A stretch of DNA of 64,000 bases from Pelobacter sp. UBA6812. Its GTDB lineage: Bacteria; Desulfobacterota; Desulfuromonadia; Desulfuromonadales; Syntrophotaleaceae. This document shows, piece after piece, positions 8,463 to 17,177 of this stretch. Position numbers and translations under genes: made by a program. The stretch covers positions 46,358-110,357 of the forward strand of contig DKEW01000028.1 in assembly GCA_002452265.1 (NCBI GenBank). Direction: 5' to 3'. How positions within the stretch are numbered: position 1 is the first letter of the stretch; each line of letters starts with the position of its first letter. Below the pieces are notes generated by a model that had not been told where the DNA came from, ran no database searches, and saw only the letters and a list, made by a program, of their open reading frames with translations.

Positions 8463-9309
8463 TGCGAAATAACGGCCCTTTCAAGTCGGTTTGTAGCTGT
8501 CGGATCGACGTGTTTCTCGATTCTGCTGATAAGGGTGAGCTTTGTTTGGCGACATTGCTATGTATAAACAGGTATCCCGTCGCCGCCGATTGAAAGGTAA
8601 ATTGCCTGGCTGGCGAGACAAAATCGAACACCGTGCTATTATGTTGCTAAGTGAGTGAACTTGGAAGGCTTTACGTGTTGCCTTTGAGGGGTGCATGAGG
8701 GTGGGAGTTGCGTCATAACGGAGCGTGTGTGTAAAAAAGTGAGACATAGTGATCCGTAATGAATGGCTTGAGGATGGGCAATGGGAAGTCTGCACCAATC
8801 TGTACTTCGGCCGATAGGCTGTGCCTGTCGAAGCATTTTTCCTGAAAGCTGTTATGGCATTGAAATTGCGTTAAGGTAAAACGCTGGTTTATTGATGTGT
8901 GATCTTTTGGTTAAAATGTTTGGAATCTCTCTGTGCTGTATGAGCCATATGCTGAAATTATTGGGTTTTTACGTTGTTGCCCAATTTGAAAAGACGTTCA
9001 TCTTGGCTGTGAGTTTTCTCTGGAAGCAAATTTAATGGCGCCTTTAGTCATACCGAGCCGCAAACGGCATGTTTAGCCGCGCTTAGGGTAGGAGCGCACA
9101 CCCGGGTTACCGACGATTGTTCCCGCTGCATCGGGAGTTCGGTAAGAAGGGGGCACTATGGCGGTTGCGGTTAAGTCCGAGCGAAAACCGAATGGCGGCT
9201 TCCGCTATGCTGTTTTCTGTTTCAGACACACCCGTGGCTAGAGGCTTTTTGGCAAGACCCGAGTTGGGTAAAAAAGAGGATTTTCAAACTTCAAAGGAGG
9301 AGTACAAAG
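8463..9309 (+). other. Long non-coding leader region before the AmiS/UreI gene
   Basis: No convincing coding frame on either strand. The middle is AT-rich. The last 260 bases before the gene are GC-rich and can fold: TTACCGA/TCGGTAA enclosing TCCCG...CGGGA around 9107-9153, and GCGGTT/AACCG around 9166-9190. A sigma-54-like element lies at 8855-8870. A strong AAAGGAGGAG ribosome site sits at 9293-9302. I recognise no named riboswitch. Confidence 0.4.
8855..8870 (+). promoter_or_regulatory. Sigma-54-like promoter element
   Basis: TGGCATTGAAATTGCG matches the -24/-12 pattern with the invariant GG and GC ten bases apart (consensus TGGCAC-N5-TTGCA). It would give a transcript with a leader of about 430 bases before the AmiS/UreI start. 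Confidence 0.4.
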
Positions 9310-9804
9310 ATGACCCTTGCAATTCTCATTGCTATTTCCTTAATGTGGGTACCCGTAGCCCTGTTGTTTCTTGGTTTCGGTGAAGCAAAAGGAACCGGCG
9401 CCATTACGGCATTTGTCGGTGCCTGCGTTGTAGTCAGTGCCTTTGTCCTTGCTATCCAAGGGGACGCTTTTACCGCCGGTCTGCTGTTTGCCCATGGTCT
9501 GCTGTATTGTACTGTTGCCTATGCCCTGCTTGCCGGTCTGGAAAGCATGGCTTCAGTCGGTAACGTCAGTCTTACGGTTGCCATTGTCTCTTTTATCTAC
9601 ATGGTCCTATTCTACACCGTTAAGGGTAGTGGATATTTCGCATTTGCCTGTGCCGGTTACACGGTTCTTACCCTCGAGGTGTGGTTGAATGCTTACGGCA
9701 AGTTCTCCGCCAAGCTGCTGGCTTTCTCCCTTCTCATCTGGGCCGCAGTCGGTTTGTACTATCCTGCTTTCATGCTGTTGGCCGGCAAAGAATTGCCTTT
9801 TTAA
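9310..9804 (+). CDS. AmiS/UreI family channel (urea or short amide)
   Basis: 164 residues, six predicted membrane segments and almost no soluble loops, as in the AmiS/UreI family. The family stretch TAGLLFAHGLLYCTVAYALLAGLE corresponds to the region around GLLFGFTYLY in Helicobacter UreI, and LEVWLNAYGKFSAKLL and the final YYPAFMLL match the C-terminal pattern. UreI is an inner-membrane urea channel; AmiS transports short amides. Neither amidase nor urease genes are adjacent, so the substrate is open. The gene is single, preceded by a very strong ribosome site and a long leader, and ended by the hairpin at 9825-9863. Confidence 0.7.
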   Translation: MTLAILIAISLMWVPVALLFLGFGEAKGTGAITAFVGACVVVSAFVLAIQGDAFTAGLLFAHGLLYCTVAYALLAGLESMASVGNVSLTVAIVSFIYMVLFYTVKGSGYFAFACAGYTVLTLEVWLNAYGKFSAKLLAFSLLIWAAVGLYYPAFMLLAGKELPF

Positions 9805-9824
9805 CCGACTTTCAGAATTGAAAT

Positions 9825-9863
9825 AAAAAAACCGGGAGCGCGATTGCGGTCCCGGTTTTTTTT
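9825..9863. terminator. Bidirectional terminator between AmiS/UreI and fabH
   Basis: Stem ACCGGGA (9831-9837) with TCCCGGT (9850-9856), flanked by an A-run on the left and a T-run on the right. It can stop transcription in both directions between the convergent genes. Confidence 0.85.
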
Positions 9864-9915
9864 ATGATTTCAGCATACTGCTTGGGGAATTATCTCCCGT
9901 TACTCATCCCGCATA

Positions 9916-10905
9916 TTACAAACGAATGATGCTGGAGCCCCAGGTGAAACCAGCCCCGAAAGTGACCAAGCCTATCAGATTGCCTTCGCTGAGGCGACCT
10001 TCGCGGCGGGCCTCGTCCAGGGCGATGGGAATGGAGGCGGCTGAGGTGTTGCCGTAGCGGTCAACGTTTACGTAGGTCTGTTCATCGGTCAATTTCAAGC
10101 GCTTGCCGAGGGCTTCAATAATGCGCAGGTTGGCCTGGTGGGAAATCACGAGGTCAAGATCCTCAATGGCCATGCCGGAAAGTTTCAGGGCTTTTTTCAT
10201 GGCTTTGCTCATACAGACCACCGCATGGCGAAAAACTTCGCGACCTTCCATGCGCATGGTATGCAGTTTTTCCCGTACATTTTCGACGGTCGGCGGATTG
10301 ATGGAGCCGCACCCGAGATTGTAGAGCAGACCGCTATGGGTGCCATCGGCGCCGATATGGGTCGACAGGATTCCTCGCTCTTGCTGCGAGGGGCCCAAGA
10401 CCACGGCACCGGCGCCATCGCCGAACAGTACGCAGGTATTGCGATCTTCCCAATCGACCATAGAGGTGAGAATTTCTCCACCGATCAGGAGAATGTGTCG
10501 GTGTGTGCCGGAGCGTATCAAACTGTCGGCCATTTGCAGACCGTAGATAAAACCGGAACAGGCGGCACTGATATCGAAGGCCGCAGCATTGTCCGCTCCG
10601 ATAAGGGTCTGGACAAAACAGGCTGTAGCCGGGAACTTCATGTCACCGGTTACCGTGGCCAGAATAATCAGATCGATATCGGTAGCGGCAAGATTGGCAT
10701 CTTCAAGCGCTTTTTTTGCGGCTTCAGCCGCCAGACTTGAAAGCGCGGTTCCCGGTTCGACGATATGGCGGGTACGAATACCGGAGCGTTCTACAATCCA
10801 GGCATCGTTGGTGTCCACCATCTTTTCCAAGTCGGCGTTGGTCAGGATCTTCTCGGGGATGGCGCGTCCGGTACCGAGGATCATGGCGCGCTTGCTGTTG
10901 TCCAT
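9916..10905 (-). CDS. fabH: 3-oxoacyl-ACP synthase III (FabH)
   Basis: 329 residues. The catalytic triad is visible: Cys116 in DISAACSGF, His in LVISHQANLRI and Asn in YGNTSAASIP. The N-terminal ILGTGRAIPEKILTN and the C-terminal TFGAGFTWGSSIIRL are typical. It condenses acetyl-CoA with malonyl-ACP to begin fatty acid synthesis. The gene stands alone rather than in a fab cluster, so a paralogue dedicated to another acyl starter cannot be excluded. ATG at 10905 is preceded by GGAGGAGA; the longer frame adds 13 residues without support. Confidence 0.92.
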   Translation of the reverse strand: MDNSKRAMILGTGRAIPEKILTNADLEKMVDTNDAWIVERSGIRTRHIVEPGTALSSLAAEAAKKALEDANLAATDIDLIILATVTGDMKFPATACFVQTLIGADNAAAFDISAACSGFIYGLQMADSLIRSGTHRHILLIGGEILTSMVDWEDRNTCVLFGDGAGAVVLGPSQQERGILSTHIGADGTHSGLLYNLGCGSINPPTVENVREKLHTMRMEGREVFRHAVVCMSKAMKKALKLSGMAIEDLDLVISHQANLRIIEALGKRLKLTDEQTYVNVDRYGNTSAASIPIALDEARREGRLSEGNLIGLVTFGAGFTWGSSIIRL

Positions 10906-11073
10906 ACGTGTCTCCTCCTGCTCTAGTAGGAAATAATCGAGCACAAAATAGCATGTTTAGCGAGAGGCCTCAAGGTATTGCGCAACGTGTATCTGTTTGT
11001 TGGCATTCGAAACGTCAGAGGCCCCCCCCTCTGCCTCGGCCATTATCTTCTGCAAGGGAATGGCCAACTTCGA

Positions 11074-13491
11074 TTAAGGGGAACTTTTCCTATGCTCGGA
11101 TGTATTCCATTCCTGAAGAACAGTCGCATCGACCGAACGCAGATGCAGATCCCTTTGTGGGAATGGAATTTCGATCTCTTCTTCGCGAAAACGCCGGTCG
11201 ATGTATAGCAGCAGATCGTTTTTGATAATCAGGCGTTCGGCGACCGACTTTGCCCACACACGTAGTTCGAAATCGAGGGAGCTGGCACCAAAGGCAGTAA
11301 AGATGGCCGAGGGTGCGGGCTTGTCGAGAACATCGGGATGGGTTTGTGCCGCGTCGTAAAGGATACGCAGGACCTTTTCCACATCGCTGCCGTAAGCCAC
11401 CCCTACAGGGACGACGATGCGGCATTGTTCATTGGACAGGGTCCAGTTAGTGACTTTTTCGGAAACCAGCAGCGAGTTGGGTACGATAACTTCCGATTGA
11501 TCAAAGGTTTCAACGGTGGTGGAGCGCAGGCCAATTTTGCGTACTGTGCCCCATTCGTTGTCCAGAACTACCATGTCGCCGATTTTTATAGGGCGCTCAA
11601 ACAGCAGGATAAGGCCACTGACAAAATTGTTGACGATATTCTGTAATCCAAAGCCGATACCGATGCCAAGAGCACCGGCCAGTACCGCAAAATTTTTCAA
11701 TTCTATGCCGGCCAAGCTCAGGGCCATGACTACGCCAAAGGCCAAAATGGCATAGTGAAGCAGCTTTTTAATGGAATCGCGCACCCCCCGATCCAACTGT
11801 CGGCGCGGAAAAACCTCCTCTTCCAACAGGCTGCGCAACAGCCAGGAAACGAGGATGGCGGTGTACAGGGCAGCGAGTCCGATCAAGAGCATTTTGGCGG
11901 AGACGGTTTTGTCATCGAGCACGATTCCCGTGGATACGATGGTATGCCAGGCTTCGCCAGCGCTGTCAAACAGGCGCCAGGTCACCATCAGGTGCAAAGC
12001 GGTATAGACCGAGATGCAAATCGGAACAAGATGCCAGATGCGGGTTTGCAGTTCCTGCCCATGCCGACGGAAAAAACGCTGTCTTTTAAACATCCTGAGT
12101 TTTGCCAACGTAAGTAATGCGGCATGCAGCAGGCGTAACGTCAACACTGCGAGCAGGCAGATGAAAACAGTCCTCAGCCCCGCAAAAATAAGATGTTCGG
12201 CGAGATTGCCATACCCTCCCACCTGGGCCATGGCGGACACCCCGAGTAAGCCCATCCCGAGTTTCAAAAGATTCCGGAACTGCCGCTGTCGGTCGGGCCT
12301 GGCTTTCAGCGAGCGATTTTTTATGCTCCACAGCACGCATATGCCGGCCAGGCATATCCCGGTGAGATAGAGAGTGTAGAGAGGTGTGGGTAGTGCCAGG
12401 GTTTGCAGAATTCGCGACAGAATGTAAACGTAGGCCAGCAACCGAATAACCAGCCGTTGCCGAGGACTATCAAACAACTCGACGCTTAAAGGCACCAGGG
12501 ACAGAACCGCTCCGGTTGTGAGGATCAGAATCCAGCCTGAAGGCGCATGGCCGTAAAATGGAGCCAGCACGAAGGTCGACAGAAACAAGCTTGCGGCGAA
12601 GGGATGGCGCAGGGCGAATTGCAAATTTTCCGCATCCGTCAAACGGGCACCTCGAGATCGCAACATCGCAACCAGAAAAACGATCAAAAATACATGCAAA
12701 GCAATCAGTCCACCGCGGTTCTTCCAGAATAGACTGTTGAGAAGATCCAGCTTGCCGAGTCCGGCAGGGATGGAAGAAAGCAGGGTCCTGTCGAATTGTC
12801 GATAGAATTCCGGATTTAAAAAGGAGGGTTGATTGCGCACCAGAAGTTGTCCGCGACTGGCGGCAAGGAGCTGTTCTATCTGGCCAATTTGTTCGGAAAT
12901 CCGTGATTGCAGGCCAGTGACTTTCTGCTGCAGGGCAACGAGTGGGGGGGCTATTTCTTCGAGTTGTTGCAGTGATTGGTCTATGGTTTGGCGTGCTTCG
13001 ATGAAAATTTCCGGAGGCGCAAGTGGGCTGGGGGTTGGTAAAGATTCCTGCCATTTCTGCCAGAACTGCTTTTGATCCAGCCATTTACGGTTTAGTTCCT
13101 CTATCTGTGCCAGGCGCAGGAAGAGTTCGTCCAGCAGTTGCGTGGTTTTGTCCTTGTGGCCCAGGAGCGTGTTTCTGGCTTGCTGCAAATTGTCGAGGGG
13201 CCAATTCTGAAACGGCCCCATGATTTTTTCACGTTCGGTCCATTGGTCCTGCCATTGTTGAAGGGAGGTCAGGGTCAGATTAAGAGCGTCGAGATTGGCA
13301 AGGGCGTTTAGCTGGCTGTCCAAGGCGCTCTTTTCTTCTGTGAGCTTAGCCAATCGGGGATAAATCTCCGCCACGCCGGGTAATGGTGCCGGTTCCGAGG
13401 ATTCCGGGGTGGCGGCAGGCTGATCGGCATGGACTGCCACAGCCATAGATAACAGAAGTAAAACAATACAGTAGGTCAGCAGACGTTTCAT
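11074..13491 (-). CDS. Large MscS-family mechanosensitive channel
   Basis: 805 residues, far longer than MscS (about 286) and closer to MscK/YbdG-like multi-helix members. A Sec signal (to about AVHADQ) leads into a periplasmic coiled-coil domain of some 230 residues, then about eleven membrane segments. The pore region is GALGIGIGFGLQNIVNNFVSGLILLFERPIKIGD, directly followed by the MscS beta domain (DMVVLDNEWGTVRKIGLRSTTVETFD; IVPNSLLVSEKVTNW). The role is expected to be release of solutes on hypo-osmotic shock. Single gene, transcribed away from the N-ATPase operon. Confidence 0.9.
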   Translation of the reverse strand: MKRLLTYCIVLLLLSMAVAVHADQPAATPESSEPAPLPGVAEIYPRLAKLTEEKSALDSQLNALANLDALNLTLTSLQQWQDQWTEREKIMGPFQNWPLDNLQQARNTLLGHKDKTTQLLDELFLRLAQIEELNRKWLDQKQFWQKWQESLPTPSPLAPPEIFIEARQTIDQSLQQLEEIAPPLVALQQKVTGLQSRISEQIGQIEQLLAASRGQLLVRNQPSFLNPEFYRQFDRTLLSSIPAGLGKLDLLNSLFWKNRGGLIALHVFLIVFLVAMLRSRGARLTDAENLQFALRHPFAASLFLSTFVLAPFYGHAPSGWILILTTGAVLSLVPLSVELFDSPRQRLVIRLLAYVYILSRILQTLALPTPLYTLYLTGICLAGICVLWSIKNRSLKARPDRQRQFRNLLKLGMGLLGVSAMAQVGGYGNLAEHLIFAGLRTVFICLLAVLTLRLLHAALLTLAKLRMFKRQRFFRRHGQELQTRIWHLVPICISVYTALHLMVTWRLFDSAGEAWHTIVSTGIVLDDKTVSAKMLLIGLAALYTAILVSWLLRSLLEEEVFPRRQLDRGVRDSIKKLLHYAILAFGVVMALSLAGIELKNFAVLAGALGIGIGFGLQNIVNNFVSGLILLFERPIKIGDMVVLDNEWGTVRKIGLRSTTVETFDQSEVIVPNSLLVSEKVTNWTLSNEQCRIVVPVGVAYGSDVEKVLRILYDAAQTHPDVLDKPAPSAIFTAFGASSLDFELRVWAKSVAERLIIKNDLLLYIDRRFREEEIEIPFPQRDLHLRSVDATVLQEWNTSEHRKSSP

Positions 13492-13670
13492 AAATCACCC
13501 CTGGGGACAGGCATTTCTTATTTTTCAACAGGCGCAAGTCTACCATTTGCCCGCTGGTTTGCCACCTTTTTTAAACAACAACCAACGCAACCGGTTGGGG
13601 TCGGGGGGACGATGGGAAAAAGTCTGGTAAAATTTGACCTGATGCTCATTTCTGCACGGGAAAGGTATGC

Positions 13671-15092
13671 ATGAACGAGGGGGATGTCCGACAGGGTACG
13701 GTGGTGGCTGTGCATGGCGGGGTGGTCGATGCCCGGTTCGATGACGGTCTGCCGCAGATCAACGCACTGTTGTTGGCAGGTTCGCAGGGTCAATTCAAGG
13801 TGGAAGTCATGCTGCATCTCGATAGCCACCACGTGCGCGGCAATGCCCTGACTCCAACGCAGGGGCTGGCCTGCGGAGAGGTCATCAAGGACACCGGTAT
13901 GCCGCTGCGGGCACCGGTGGGGCCGGGGATATTGGGTCGGGTATTCAATGTGTTCGGCGAACCCATCGATCAGAGGCCGCCGCCCGATGGCTGCCGCTGG
14001 CGATCGGTTCTGACCAAGCCGACCGGATTGTCGGACAGACCCGTTAAAGCCGAGGTGTTTATTACAGGTATCAAGGCCATCGATGTCCTGGCCCCCCTGG
14101 AAAGGGGTGGCAAGGCCGGATTGTTCGGCGGTGCCGGCGTTGGTAAGACGGTGCTGATTACCGAACTGATTCATAATATGGTCGGTCAGCACGAAGGGGT
14201 TTCGCTCTTCTGCGGCATCGGCGAACGTTGTCGGGAAGGTGAGGAACTGTATCGTGAAATGCGTGAGGCGGGTGTGCTGGATAACACCGTGATGGTGTTC
14301 GGCCAGATGAACGAACCGCCCGGTGCACGGTTCCGGGTAGGGCTCACTGCCCTGACCATGGCTGAATATTTTCGTGATGATCAGGGGCAGGATGTACTGC
14401 TGCTGATCGACAACATCTTTCGTTTTATTCAGGCCGGTATGGAAATATCCGGGCTTTTGGGGCTCATGCCTTCGCGGCTCGGATACCAGCCGACCATGAG
14501 TACAGAACTGGCGCAGTTGCAGGAACGCATTTCAAGTACCAGACAGGCTGCCATCACATCGATCCAGGCGGTATACGTGCCGGCCGATGATTTTACCGAC
14601 CCGGCGGCGGTGCATGCCTTCTCTCATCTGTCGGCTTCCATTGTTCTGTCGCGCCGGCGGGCCAGCGAGGGATTGTATCCCGCTATCGATCCGCTGCTTT
14701 CCAACTCTAATATGCTCAACCCGCGTATCGTTGGCGAGCGTCATTACCGTCTGGCCCAGGATATCCGTCGCACCCTGGCTACCTATGAGGAGCTCAAGGA
14801 CATCATCGCCATGCTGGGACTGGAGGAATTGTCGCGGGATGACCGCCGCGTGGTATTCCGTGCCCGGCGCCTGGAGCGCTTTTTGACCCAGCCCTTTTAC
14901 ACCACCGAACAGTTTACCGGCATGCAGGGGCGCATGGTTTCCCTGGAAGCGGCCCTTGACGGTTGCGAAGCCATCCTTAACGATGAATTTTCCGACACTC
15001 CGGAAAAGGTGCTCTACATGATCGGAGGGATCGAGGAAGCGCGTCAGCGTCTGCGCGAGCGCGATGCCGCTGAAAAGGGTACAGCGTCATGA
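13671..15092 (+). CDS. atpD: N-ATPase subunit beta (AtpD)
   Basis: 473 residues, the catalytic F1 subunit. The P-loop GGAGVGKT is at 153-160; the catalytic glutamate lies in GIGERCREGEELYREM; Walker B is VLLLIDNIFRF and ALTMAEYFRD precedes it. The N-terminal barrel begins QGTVVAVHGGVVDARF. It is the first gene of a nine-gene operon in the order D-C-Q-R-B-E-F-A-G, which is the known layout of N-type (formerly second or alternative F1Fo) ATPases and differs from the standard BEFHAGDC order. Its stop overlaps atpC as ATGA. Confidence 0.96.
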   Translation: MNEGDVRQGTVVAVHGGVVDARFDDGLPQINALLLAGSQGQFKVEVMLHLDSHHVRGNALTPTQGLACGEVIKDTGMPLRAPVGPGILGRVFNVFGEPIDQRPPPDGCRWRSVLTKPTGLSDRPVKAEVFITGIKAIDVLAPLERGGKAGLFGGAGVGKTVLITELIHNMVGQHEGVSLFCGIGERCREGEELYREMREAGVLDNTVMVFGQMNEPPGARFRVGLTALTMAEYFRDDQGQDVLLLIDNIFRFIQAGMEISGLLGLMPSRLGYQPTMSTELAQLQERISSTRQAAITSIQAVYVPADDFTDPAAVHAFSHLSASIVLSRRRASEGLYPAIDPLLSNSNMLNPRIVGERHYRLAQDIRRTLATYEELKDIIAMLGLEELSRDDRRVVFRARRLERFLTQPFYTTEQFTGMQGRMVSLEAALDGCEAILNDEFSDTPEKVLYMIGGIEEARQRLRERDAAEKGTAS

Positions 15093-15469
15093 GGCTCACC
15101 GTGCAGACCCCGGCGGAGCGCATGCTCGATTGCGCCGTGAGCAAGGTGGTAGCAGAAGGCTTGAACGGCTCTTTCTGCCTGCGGCCACGGCATGTCGATC
15201 TGGTCTCGGCGCTGGTGCCGGGATTGTTCTATTACGAAACAACCCAGGGTGCGGGCCACTATCTGGCCCTTGATCGCGGACTGCTGGTCAAGCAGGGCAT
15301 GCTGGTGTCGGTGGCGGTACGTAATGCCGTCACGGGAGGCGACCTTGGCGACCTGCTGGAGGTGGTGCTTCTGCGTTTCCGGGCAATGGACGAGCAGGAG
15401 CGGGTGGTGCGCAGTGCCATGGCCCGTCTGGAATCCGATTTTTTACGCCGCTTCATGGAGCTGTCATGA
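15089..15469 (+). CDS. atpC: N-ATPase subunit epsilon (AtpC)
   Basis: 126 residues. The N-terminal beta-sandwich pattern VQTPAERMLDCAVSKVVAEGLNGSFCLRPRHVDLVSAL corresponds to the epsilon fold, ending in a helical hairpin (RVVRSAMARLESDFLRRFM). Epsilon connects F1 to the rotor and can inhibit hydrolysis. Overlaps atpD and atpQ by four bases each, so translation is coupled along the operon. Divergent from housekeeping epsilon; the assignment rests on length, fold pattern and position. Confidence 0.9.
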   Translation: MRLTVQTPAERMLDCAVSKVVAEGLNGSFCLRPRHVDLVSALVPGLFYYETTQGAGHYLALDRGLLVKQGMLVSVAVRNAVTGGDLGDLLEVVLLRFRAMDEQERVVRSAMARLESDFLRRFMELS

Positions 15470-15834
15470 CCGATGAAAAGGATAAGAATCCCCGTTCGGG
15501 GCAACAGTCCCGCGACGATTTGCGACGGCTGCTGGCGGCCAAGCAGGCACGCAAGCTGCGGGCCATAGAGCAGCGCGGGCACAGCGCCTGGTTCGGTCTC
15601 GGCATGTTTGGCCTGGTCGGCTGGTCGGTGGCTATCCCGGCGGTTGCGCTTACGGCTCTCGGGGTGTGGATCGATGCCCGGCACTCCGGGCCTTATTCCT
15701 GGACACTGATGCTGTTGGTGATCGGGGTTGGGTTGGGCTGTGTCAATGCCTGGATCTGGGTCAGTCGCGAACGCAGGAATATCGAAACCGAGCGTCGCGA
15801 GCCGCCGGAGGAGAAAAAGCATGACCACGACTGA
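15466..15834 (+). CDS. atpQ: N-ATPase accessory membrane protein AtpQ (AtpI superfamily)
   Basis: 122 residues. A charged cytoplasmic N-terminus rich in Lys, Arg, Asp and Gln is followed by two membrane segments (GMFGLVGWSVAIPAVALTALGVW and LMLLVIGVGLGCVNAWIWV), as in the AtpI/AtpZ superfamily. In N-ATPase operons this position is held by atpQ. AtpI-type proteins are thought to assist c-ring assembly or cation supply. Overlaps atpR by 14 bases. Confidence 0.85.
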   Translation: MTDEKDKNPRSGQQSRDDLRRLLAAKQARKLRAIEQRGHSAWFGLGMFGLVGWSVAIPAVALTALGVWIDARHSGPYSWTLMLLVIGVGLGCVNAWIWVSRERRNIETERREPPEEKKHDHD

Positions 15835-16099
15835 ACTGAGCCGGCTGGCGCTGGCCCTGATCGTTGGCGGTCTGTTGGGTGCAGCATATTTCGGTGGTCT
15901 CTACCTGACCGTGAAACAAGTGGGACAGGCGTCTTCGCCGCAGCTTTTGCTGGTCGGTAGTTTTGTGGTCCGCCTGCTGGTAGTGCTGGGAGCTTTTTAC
16001 CTGCTCTCCGCCTGGGGTGCTTTGGCCATGATGACCTGTCTAGGTGGATTTCTTATCGCTCGGCTGGCATGGCTGCGATCCCGTTATGGACGGGGATAG
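15821..16099 (+). CDS. atpR: N-ATPase accessory membrane protein AtpR
   Basis: 92 residues, three predicted membrane segments with a conserved intramembrane arginine in FVVRLLVVLGAF (about residue 46). AtpR is specific to N-ATPase operons and has been proposed to interact with the c subunit through that charged residue; function unproven. ATG at 15821 sits directly after GGAGGAG and inside the end of atpQ. Confidence 0.85.
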   Translation: MTTTELSRLALALIVGGLLGAAYFGGLYLTVKQVGQASSPQLLLVGSFVVRLLVVLGAFYLLSAWGALAMMTCLGGFLIARLAWLRSRYGRG

Positions 16100-16138
16100 G
16101 ATTCAGTGCTGAGTGCTGAAAGTTGAGGATCAAAATCT

Positions 16139-16831
16139 ATGGAAATTACTCCCGACATCTTCATCTTCTGGCAGTGGCAAGGGCTGAAGATCAATGCCAC
16201 CATTGCTATCACCTGGCTCAATATGTTGATCCTGATTGCGGGGGCTTGGCTGGTGACGCGGCGACTGCGCCGGGAAGGGCGTTTATCGCGCTGGCAAAAC
16301 CTGCTTGAGGTGCTTGTTTCCGGTATGGAAGAGCAGATCCACGACATGGGATTGGCGCCACCACGGGAGTTTCTGCCGTTTCTCGGAAGCCTGTTTCTGT
16401 TCGTATTATTTTCCAACTTGCTGTCGGTGATTCCCGGTTACGTGGCACCCACGGGATCGCTATCCACGACCACCGCCCTGGCCATTTGCGTGTTTATATC
16501 CGTGCCTCTATGGGGTGTCCAGCGACGTGGTTTTATAGGCTACTTGCGGATGTACATTAAACCTTCGGTTTTCATGCTGCCTTTCAACATTATGGGCGAG
16601 GTGTCCCGGACACTCGCTCTGGCTGTGCGTCTGTTCGGAAATGTTATGAGCGGCAGCATGATAGCCGGCATCCTTTTGTCCATTGCGCCCCTGTTTTTTC
16701 CGGTGTTGATGCAGCTTCTAGGGCTGATTACCGGAGTCATCCAAGCTTATATCTTCGCAGTGTTGGCGGCGGTCTATATCGCCGCCGGGGCACAGATGGA
16801 GCAGCAAAGGGAGCAACAGGTCCAGGGGTAG
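16139..16831 (+). CDS. atpB: N-ATPase subunit a (AtpB)
   Basis: 230 residues, five to six membrane segments. The essential rotor-facing arginine is R164 in TLALAVRLFGNVMSG, and VAPTGSLSTTTALA matches the conserved half-channel region. Subunit a forms the ion path against the c ring. It follows atpR by 39 bases, the first small gap in the operon. Confidence 0.95.
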   Translation: MEITPDIFIFWQWQGLKINATIAITWLNMLILIAGAWLVTRRLRREGRLSRWQNLLEVLVSGMEEQIHDMGLAPPREFLPFLGSLFLFVLFSNLLSVIPGYVAPTGSLSTTTALAICVFISVPLWGVQRRGFIGYLRMYIKPSVFMLPFNIMGEVSRTLALAVRLFGNVMSGSMIAGILLSIAPLFFPVLMQLLGLITGVIQAYIFAVLAAVYIAAGAQMEQQREQQVQG

Positions 16832-16889
16832 TTCCATTATTTTATCCGTTTACGATTGTGTCTTTCAGGCTGATCGAAAGGAGTTCTAA

Positions 16890-17174
16890 ATGGAGAGTCT
16901 TACATGGGTTGCCGTGTCCTCCATCCTGTCGGCGGGCATCTGTATCGGAATCGGGGCCATCGGCCCGGCTCTTGGCGAAGGGCGGGCTCTTGCCCAGGCG
17001 CTGGCGGCCCTGGCACAGCAGCCGGACGAAGCCAACACCATCACCCGCACCCTGTTTGTGGGGTTGGCGATGGTCGAGTCTACCGCGATTTATTGTTTCG
17101 TGGTTTCCATGATTTTGATTTTTGCCAATCCGTTCTGGCGGTTCTTTTTGGCCAGAGTCGGCGAAGGAGGCTGA
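16890..17174 (+). CDS. atpE: N-ATPase subunit c (AtpE)
   Basis: 94 residues, a two-helix hairpin with loop around QQPDEANT. The outer helix carries the ion-binding group MVESTAIY with Glu63, Ser64 and Thr65, the pattern of Na+-binding c subunits. The inner helix reads GPALGEG, so the place of the Gln32 of Ilyobacter c is taken by a second carboxylate, Glu30. Two acidic residues per subunit are characteristic of N-type c subunits. Whether Na+ or H+ is carried cannot be settled from sequence: N-ATPases were proposed to pump Na+ on the basis of these motifs. An AAAGGAG ribosome site precedes the start. Confidence 0.95.
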   Translation: MESLTWVAVSSILSAGICIGIGAIGPALGEGRALAQALAALAQQPDEANTITRTLFVGLAMVESTAIYCFVVSMILIFANPFWRFFLARVGEGG

Positions 17175-17177
17175 GTC

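Noticed and set aside
8992..9020. GACGTTCATCTTGG, like the start of a glutamine riboswitch
   Set aside because: The following ACGGAAGTAGG part is absent.
9040..9120. Resemblance to a c-di-GMP-I (GEMM) riboswitch: GCCGCAAAC and GGGTTACCGA words
   Set aside because: The required P2 stem and tetraloop receptor do not form in the right places.
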